A stretch of DNA of 64,000 nucleotides, from the NCBI GenBank assembly GCA_037139095.1, contig JBAXHD010000001.1:148076-212075 (forward strand), in the 5' to 3' direction. This DNA comes from WLMZ01 sp037139095 (GTDB lineage Bacteria > Actinomycetota > Acidimicrobiia > Acidimicrobiales > Ilumatobacteraceae). The position numbers and the translations under genes are program-made. How positions within the stretch are numbered: position 1 is the stretch's first letter; every line of letters starts with the position of its first letter. This document shows positions 59,306 to 64,000 of this stretch, piece by piece. The notes beneath the pieces were generated by a model. That model was given only the letters and a program-made list of their open reading frames with translations, had not been told where the DNA came from and made no database searches.

Positions 59306-60466
59306 CTAGGGCTTGTCTTTGCCCACGACCCACATTGCGAAGAACTGACTGCCACCGCCATACGCGTGACCGAATGCTTTACGCACGCTGTCTACTTGGT
59401 GATCGCCGGCAATGCCCATCACTTGCATTGCTGCTTCACCGAAGCGCAGCATGCCGCTGGCGCCGATGGGGTTCGTTGACAACACCCCGCCGCTGCAGTT
59501 CACAGGAAGGCGACCAGTCATCTCGGTGACGCCGTCTTCGACGAAGCGCCAACCGTGATCCTTGGGTGCGAAGCCGAGGCTCTCGAGCCACATTGGCTCA
59601 AACCAGGCGAACGGTACGTACATCTCGACAGCATCGATCTCATCGATTGGCGACGTGATGCCAGCCTTGCGCCACAGATCGTTGGCGCAGTCTTCGCTGG
59701 CCCGGGGGCTCACCTGGTTGCGTCCAGCAAACGCTGTTGGCTCGCTGCGCATTGCGGTGGCGTGCACCCATGCTTTGGGGCCATCGTGAGCGTCGGCCAC
59801 ATCTTCGCTGGCGAGCACTAAGGCCATGGCGCCATCGCTGCTTGGACAGGTCTCAACCATGCGTACCGGGTCCCACAACATCGGGCTTGCCATTGCCTTT
59901 TCGAGTGTCCAATCGGGCTCGTGGAGATGCGCGTATGGGTTGCGGCAGGCGTTGGTGCGGTCCTTCACAGCAACCATGCAACCGATGTGCGATGGAGCGC
60001 CGCTGCGCTTGATGTACGAGCGAATGATTGGCGAGAAGTAGCCACCGGCGCCTGCGTGCACAGGCATGCCGAAGGGCATTGGCACCGATAGCGCCCACAT
60101 TGCGTTGCCGTCGCTTTGCTTTTCGAAGCCAACGGTGAGCACCCGCTTGTGCACGCCAGACATCACATGTTGTGCGGCCACGATGGCGGTGGACCCGCCA
60201 ACGCTGCCTGCGGTGTGCACGCGGAACACGGGCTTGCCAGCGGCAGCGAGTGAGTCGACGAGCCACAGTTCGGGCATCATCACGCCCTCGAGCATGTCGG
60301 GGGCCTTACCGATAACGATCGCATCGATATCGGCCATCGTGAGCTGAGCAGACTCGAGCGCACGATCTACAGCTTCACGGACGAGACCCGCGATAGAGAC
60401 ATCGGCCCGGCACGATGTGTGCTGGGTTTGACCAACGCCGATGACAGCACAACGCTCAGCCATCAC
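59306..60466 (-). CDS. Thiolase-like protein lacking the nucleophile Cys (Ltp2-like)
   Basis: A 386-aa thiolase-fold protein of the SCP-x/lipid-transfer thiolase group. The usual nucleophile Cys loop reads FRVHTAGSVGGSTAIVAA with no Cys; the NxGG block is NCSGGVLSTNPIGASG and the His loop KAFGHAYGGGSQFF lacks the second catalytic Cys. This fits Ltp2-type retro-aldolases rather than thiolases, which in steroid side-chain breakdown pair with DUF35 proteins. It overlaps the upstream thiolase-like gene by 4 bp. Confidence 0.75.
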   Translation of the reverse strand: MMAERCAVIGVGQTQHTSCRADVSIAGLVREAVDRALESAQLTMADIDAIVIGKAPDMLEGVMMPELWLVDSLAAAGKPVFRVHTAGSVGGSTAIVAAQHVMSGVHKRVLTVGFEKQSDGNAMWALSVPMPFGMPVHAGAGGYFSPIIRSYIKRSGAPSHIGCMVAVKDRTNACRNPYAHLHEPDWTLEKAMASPMLWDPVRMVETCPSSDGAMALVLASEDVADAHDGPKAWVHATAMRSEPTAFAGRNQVSPRASEDCANDLWRKAGITSPIDEIDAVEMYVPFAWFEPMWLESLGFAPKDHGWRFVEDGVTEMTGRLPVNCSGGVLSTNPIGASGMLRFGEAAMQVMGIAGDHQVDSVRKAFGHAYGGGSQFFAMWVVGKDKP

Positions 60467-61515
60467 TCACCTTCCAATACACACACGAGGTTTTGTTGCA
60501 TCCATGGTCCAGACGACGCGTGCCCAAGGGCGCGGTCGGCGGTGCCGTTCATGATTCGGGTCGCGGCTTCGGCGAAACGGGCGAGGCCAGCGGACATCAT
60601 TGGGTTTGCGCAGAGCGCGCCACCACTTGGGTTAATCGTTGTCGCCTCGCTGAGTCCGAGCGCACTGGTGAGCAAAAGCTCTTGATGCGTGTACGGCGCA
60701 TGAAGCTCGGCTACATCGATCTTGTCGTTTGCAACGCCGGCCTTATGAGCCGCAAGCGCAGCTGATGGCAGGGTAGTCATCGAGCGATTGCCGAGGTTCT
60801 GCGACTCGATGCGGTGATCGATGCCGCGGATCCAGGCTGGACGGGCAGCGAGGCCACGAGCCCGATCGCCGGCAGCAATGATCACTGCTGTCACGCCGTC
60901 GGCGTGGGCGGGGCAATCGAGTTCGCGCAACGGATCGGCCACCAACTGAGCGGCCATCAATGCCTCGATTGAGTGATCACCGCGGCGCAGTGCTTTGGGG
61001 TTCGTGAGCGCATTGCGATGGTTGCGCTGCGCCACTTCGGCCATGGCGCGCTCGGTGACAACGCCCGACTCGAGACACGCCCGCGCCTGCATTGCAGCGA
61101 TCGAGCGATCGTCGGGCCACAGCGGTCCGACGACATATGGATCGAGTTGCAGCGTGAGAATGCGGTTGATGTCGCCGCTGCTGCTGCGTCCGTTTCCGAA
61201 CACGAGCGCGGTGTCGATCTCGCCGGTCTGAATCTTCAGCCACGCCTCATAGAGAGCAAATGCGCCGTCGGCTTCGACATGGCTTTCGATGATCGGTGGC
61301 CACGCGCCCAGCGCATCGACCGCCGACACGAAACTGAACGGCTGACCGGTCATGTAGTCGCAACTGCCGTGGCACCAAAACCCGATGTCGGTCTTGGTCA
61401 TCGAGGCGTTGGCGAGTACTTGTTGAATCACCGGGATCAACATCTCAACAGGAGTTGAGGTAGTGGTTGCGGTGTTGTCGGCCTGTGCCGACGCGATGAT
61501 GGCTACTTCACGCAT
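60463..61515 (-). CDS. Second thiolase-like protein, degenerate active site
   Basis: A 350-aa thiolase-fold protein. The nucleophile position reads PIIESHVEADGAFALYEA, again without Cys; NPSGGALCANPMMSAGLARFAEAA and LGHASSGPWMQQNLVCVLEG keep the His loop and the C-terminal Cys. Such halves often act as partners of another thiolase-like chain. It lies between the first DUF35 gene (15 bp gap) and the Ltp2-like gene in one operon. Confidence 0.75.
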   Translation of the reverse strand: MREVAIIASAQADNTATTTSTPVEMLIPVIQQVLANASMTKTDIGFWCHGSCDYMTGQPFSFVSAVDALGAWPPIIESHVEADGAFALYEAWLKIQTGEIDTALVFGNGRSSSGDINRILTLQLDPYVVGPLWPDDRSIAAMQARACLESGVVTERAMAEVAQRNHRNALTNPKALRRGDHSIEALMAAQLVADPLRELDCPAHADGVTAVIIAAGDRARGLAARPAWIRGIDHRIESQNLGNRSMTTLPSAALAAHKAGVANDKIDVAELHAPYTHQELLLTSALGLSEATTINPSGGALCANPMMSAGLARFAEAATRIMNGTADRALGHASSGPWMQQNLVCVLEGE

Positions 61516-61530
61516 GACTAATCTCCCGGC

Positions 61531-62022
61531 TCACAAATGACCCGCGTAGGACTCGAATGGGGCATCGGGTTCACCCGTGGGGCGGAAGTGCAGCACGTTC
61601 TCAAGTGATGGCTGCCATTCTTCGCGAGGCCTCCACACTGGCTCAACGCGCATGCCCATGCGCACATCGGCTGCATCGACTTCTTGGATGAGGTGTTGCA
61701 TGCCCATGTCGGCGCCGTCGAGAAGAATCGTGGCCGAGACATAGGGGATCTTGATGGTCTGGCCGAGGAACGGCACGTTGACCACACAGAAGGTGGTGAT
61801 AGTGCCGCGCTGGCCAACCTCAACGTCTTCGCCGAGCAACGCGCCGCACTTCGCGCAGGTGCCGTTGCGGGGAGGCATGTAGACGAGCTCGCACACGGGA
61901 CAGCGCTTGCCAACGAAGCGGCCGTCCATGAGTCCGAGTAGATGGCTACTCACGCGCGGTCCGGCCGAGTATTGGTACTTGATGCTGATAGGTGTGCGAA
62001 TGCGCAGAACGTCGTCGCTCAT
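61531..62022 (-). CDS. DUF35 OB-fold protein with zinc ribbon (ChsH2-C-like)
   Basis: A 163-aa protein. The rubredoxin-like zinc ribbon is intact: KRCPVCELVYMPPRNGTCAKCG. An OB fold follows (GTITTFCVVNVPFLGQTIKIPYVSATILLDGADMGMQHLIQEV). In steroid pathways such proteins bind acyl-CoA and activate Ltp2-type aldolases. ATG 62022 has GGGAG upstream and overlaps the previous stop (ATGA). Confidence 0.85.
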   Translation of the reverse strand: MSDDVLRIRTPISIKYQYSAGPRVSSHLLGLMDGRFVGKRCPVCELVYMPPRNGTCAKCGALLGEDVEVGQRGTITTFCVVNVPFLGQTIKIPYVSATILLDGADMGMQHLIQEVDAADVRMGMRVEPVWRPREEWQPSLENVLHFRPTGEPDAPFESYAGHL

Positions 62023-62501
62023 GTTGGGCTCCCTGAGGTGAGATCGAAGCACACGATGTCGCTGATGCTGCCCGAGGGTTCGGCGGCCCAGCGAGCGGTA
62101 ACGCGCATGCCGGTTTTGATTGCGTCGGCGCTGCCTGCGTCGACTGCGTGCAACAGATTTGTGTCGGCACCATCAAGCGAAATCAAGGCCCACGCGAATG
62201 GGTGCTGCAACGTGTTGCCCTCTACCGGGGCGGGCTGCCATGACCATGTGACGATGGTGCCTGTGGATGCCACGTCGACCCATTCGGTGAGATGTTCACC
62301 GGTGACCGGATCGAACTCGGCGGGCGGCACGTGCACACGTCCGTCGCTGCCCTTGGTGCCTTCGACGCGTTGATCACGCAGGCTCGTGAGGAAGCGGCTC
62401 AGGATCGGACCGACCGTGCGCTTGTATGGATAGGAAAGCTCGAGTGGCGCTGTGAAGGAGCCATCGGCGGCAATGGAGTATTCGGAAGTTCCACCGGACA
62501 T
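62019..62501 (-). CDS. DUF35-type OB-fold protein without zinc cysteines
   Basis: A 160-aa homologue of the downstream DUF35 protein. The ribbon region aligns as DQRVEGTKGSDGRVHVPPAEFDPVTGE, where all four zinc Cys are replaced but the VPP turn is kept. The OB fold (GTIVTWSWQPAPVEGNTLQHPFAWALISLDGADTNLLHAVD) remains. ATG 62501 is used; the frame upstream is non-coding in character. It is the first gene of the operon DUF35-DUF35-thiolase-thiolase(-mtr). Confidence 0.8.
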   Translation of the reverse strand: MSGGTSEYSIAADGSFTAPLELSYPYKRTVGPILSRFLTSLRDQRVEGTKGSDGRVHVPPAEFDPVTGEHLTEWVDVASTGTIVTWSWQPAPVEGNTLQHPFAWALISLDGADTNLLHAVDAGSADAIKTGMRVTARWAAEPSGSISDIVCFDLTSGSPT

Positions 62502-62521
62502 GCAGATCGTTCTAGCAGGTT

Positions 62522-62538
62522 TCTGACGCGTCGTCAGA
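62522..62538. promoter_or_regulatory. 17-bp perfect palindrome in divergent promoter
   Basis: TCTGACG-CGT-CGTCAGA lies in the 108-bp gap between the DUF35 operon and the crotonase gene, 20 bp from the former start. It is a likely operator controlling both sides. No regulator gene is encoded in the nearby sequence. Confidence 0.5.
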
Positions 62539-62609
62539 TACGAGCGCGAGATCGAGTGCGTTGTTTGTTTCGTTCGTTTCGCAGAGGCATGCACGCGTAG
62601 GGTCATGCC

Positions 62610-63323
62610 ATGACTTCAGAACATGTCTCCGTCGAACGCCGCGATTCGGTGCTGGTTGTGCACCTCGATGACGGCAAGGCCAATGCGCTGTCATCATCGA
62701 TGATCGCGGCCATCGGCGCCGCGCTCGATCAGGCCGAATCCGACGACTCGATTGGTGCGATGGTGTTGCACGGGCGCGAGGGCAAGTTCTGCGCAGGCTT
62801 CGACCTTTCGGTGATGCGCGGCGGCGACATCTCGGCGATGGCCAACCTGGTGTGCGATGGTGGCGAACTCGTGAGTCGTCTCTACGGCTCGTCGATTCCG
62901 GTCGTTGCCGCGTGTACTGGTCACGCGTTGGCCGCTGGCGCGTTGCTGCTGCTCGGATGCGATGTGCGTATTGGCGCCGATGTCGATTGCAAGATCGGCC
63001 TCAACGAAGTTGCTATCGGCATGGTGCTGCCCGACTGGGCGTTCAATATCGCCATCGAGCGTTTGAGTCGCCGCCATCTTCAGCTTGCGGTAGCCACGGC
63101 GCGAATCACCGATGCTCGCGGCGCTGTCGATGTCGGATATCTCGACGAGGTCGCTCCAGTCGATGCCGTGCTCGATGTGGCGGTGGCTCGCGCCACCGAA
63201 CTCGCAACGCTCAGCGGCCGCGCGTATGCCGGCACCGTGCGAGCCTTGCGTGGCGAACTGCTCGCCGAGATGGCCACGCAGATCGCCTCTGATCGGGCGA
63301 TGGGGCGCGTGCCCACCGTCTGA
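62610..63323 (+). CDS. Enoyl-CoA hydratase/isomerase (crotonase) family protein
   Basis: A 237-aa crotonase. Oxyanion-hole loops GKFCAGFDLSVM near residue 65 and GHALAAGALLLLGCDVRIG near 108 are present. The first catalytic Glu (GLNEVAIGMVLP) is kept; the second Glu position is Ala, so it may be an isomerase, lyase or hydrolase rather than a hydratase. Divergent from the thiolase/DUF35 operon, so likely the same pathway. Confidence 0.85.
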   Translation: MTSEHVSVERRDSVLVVHLDDGKANALSSSMIAAIGAALDQAESDDSIGAMVLHGREGKFCAGFDLSVMRGGDISAMANLVCDGGELVSRLYGSSIPVVAACTGHALAAGALLLLGCDVRIGADVDCKIGLNEVAIGMVLPDWAFNIAIERLSRRHLQLAVATARITDARGAVDVGYLDEVAPVDAVLDVAVARATELATLSGRAYAGTVRALRGELLAEMATQIASDRAMGRVPTV

Positions 63324-63350
63324 GTTCTGAGTTCTGCGTTCTGAGTTCTG
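63321..63350 (+). repeat. Heptamer tandem repeat TGAGTTC
   Basis: Four copies of TGAGTTC (one as TGCGTTC) followed by TG. The first unit contains the crotonase stop codon. Confidence 0.85.
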
Positions 63351-63369
63351 TTTCGTCTGAGGTTGTGAA

Positions 63370-63385
63370 TCGAACACTTGTTCTA
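63370..63385 (+). promoter_or_regulatory. LexA-like SOS box
   Basis: TCGAAC-ACTT-GTTCTA matches the actinobacterial LexA consensus TCGAAC-N4-GTTCGA at 11 of 12 fixed positions. It overlaps TATAGA (63384-63389), a -10-like element, and points at the WhiB-like ORF downstream. Confidence 0.45.
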
Positions 63386-63420
63386 TAGAGTTGCCCCGCT
63401 CGTCTTCCCCGAGTAACTCG

Positions 63421-63564
63421 ATGGGTTCTCCCATCCTCTGCGCGACGTGCCTCGTCAAAGCCGAATGCCTACACGCTGCAATCGTCGGCAACGAGCGCGG
63501 CGTCTGGGGCGGCACAACCGCGACCGACCGCGAGAATGCGCGCAGAGTGTCCCGGCGTCGCTGA
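63421..63564 (+). pseudogene. Truncated WhiB-like protein
   Basis: A 47-codon ORF reading PILCATCLVKAECLHAA, then GVWGGTTATDRENARR. This is the C-terminal half of the WhiB iron-sulfur regulators: CxxC-x5-C plus the G-V-W-G-G turn and basic tail. The first cluster Cys and the FFP region are missing from the ATG frame; upstream codons stay open to 63361 but show no clear start, and a +/-1 frame reads LVFPE. I read it as degenerate, although a short functional form cannot be excluded. The rest of 63565-63829 shows no gene I can support. Confidence 0.5.
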
Positions 63565-63829
63565 GGGGCGATCGGGACTTGCGCACCCGCTCCATATCGG
63601 GCATTCGGCGCTACTTGAAGCACCGAGAGTCGCGCACCGCTGAGCGGGCTCAGATACGCAGAGTCATCACCGCGATGACTCTGCAGCGCTCATGGGTCAC
63701 GTTGGTGCCTCCGGCGCGGAGGTCCGATTGACCGGCCCGCACGGTTATCCGCCGGCCGGCCAACCGACAAACTCATCGCCTTCTTTGGCCGCAGCCGAGT
63801 TGGACCTGCATTGGGTTCAGGGTGGTTGG

Positions 63830-64000
63830 TCAGCGACCTTCGACGAAGACGCAGCTGGAGAAGTCGGTGAGCTCGTTGATGCGTAGGTCCTTGAACGGCT
63901 CGTAGTCCGCCGAGTTGTACCAGGCCTCGGCGACTTCCATGCTCGGGAAGCGAAGGACGGCAGCCCAGTTGCCGTTGAACGAACCTTCCTTGGTGGTCGG
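63830..64000 (-). CDS. DUF1330 family protein, 3' end only
   Basis: The last 56 codons of a gene cut by the window edge; its 5' end lies beyond base 64000. The visible end reads NGNWAAVLRFPSMEVAEAWYNSADYEPFKDLR, the DUF1330 signature (a small dimeric alpha/beta-barrel fold of unknown enzymatic role), then VFVEGR and stop. Confidence 0.8.
   Translation of the reverse strand, partial: PTTKEGSFNGNWAAVLRFPSMEVAEAWYNSADYEPFKDLRINELTDFSSCVFVEGR

Noticed and set aside
62694..63623. Long minus-strand frame across the crotonase gene and beyond
   Set aside because: Antisense shadow; the + strand frame has complete crotonase motifs.
63447..63731. 94-codon + strand frame overlapping the WhiB-like ORF
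   Set aside because: Arg-rich with no recognisable motif; the overlapping frame has the WhiB signature.
1..64000. Prophage, transposon or integrative element
   Set aside because: No transposase, integrase, phage structural or conjugation gene was recognised; base and codon use look even apart from 63.3-63.8 kb.

Overview
The window looks like part of the chromosome of a mycothiol-making actinobacterium, most likely an uncultured or freshwater relative of the class Acidimicrobiia (Ilumatobacter-like). This placement is an inference. It rests on a mycothione reductase, a bL37-type ribosomal peptide, a WhiB-like fragment, a wax ester synthase/DGAT, the actinobacterial metG-tatD-x-rsmA-ispE gene order, moderately high GC, frequent GTG starts, and many 4-bp ATGA/GTGA start-stop overlaps. 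I see no rRNA operon, insertion sequence, prophage or CRISPR array. There is one tRNA, tRNA-Leu(UAA).

Layout. Positions 1-6.6 kb hold housekeeping genes: the minus-strand chain metG, tatD, an RlpA/3D-like wall protein, rsmA and ispE, then rsmI and a DUF192 gene. Positions 6.6-15.4 kb hold an epoxide hydrolase, two transporters, ychF, a PolX-like PHP protein, a 28-residue bL37-like peptide, a VOC-like protein, an L,D-transpeptidase, a RecB-type nuclease and tRNA-Leu. Positions 15.4-18.4 kb hold a cupin/TetR pair around a long perfect palindrome, and a lipoprotein that joins a PHM-like copper monooxygenase layout to a cupredoxin. Positions 18.5-31.4 kb form an envelope and signalling region: two GGDEF-EAL proteins, an orphan membrane protein, an ABC exporter, an LPxTG-like surface protein, a DUF4012 protein and a His-rich secreted protein behind a strong palindrome.

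Positions 31.4-36.6 kb hold a heterodimeric ABC exporter with a WS/DGAT acyltransferase. Positions 37-43 kb hold ferredoxin-type sulfite/nitrite reductase with DUF4202, an ornithine-type decarboxylase, and a DHA2 efflux pump with its TetR. Positions 43-52 kb hold pxpB/pxpC with a dienelactone hydrolase, a quinone reductase, deoC/deoA, a Gfo/Idh/MocA oxidoreductase and a zinc importer znuABC. Positions 52-63.3 kb hold a beta-lactamase-fold hydrolase, a ThrH phosphatase, a FadH-like reductase divergent from an acyl-CoA synthetase, mycothione reductase, and a five-gene thiolase-like/DUF35/crotonase set that resembles steroid or branched side-chain retro-aldol enzymes. Positions 63.3-64 kb hold a degenerate WhiB-like ORF behind a LexA-like box and the 3' end of a DUF1330 gene.

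Most interesting candidates: the PHM-like/cupredoxin fusion (16767-18389); the paired degenerate thiolases with paired DUF35 proteins, one of which has lost its zinc ribbon (59306-62501); and the palindrome-controlled His-rich secreted protein (29810-30304).
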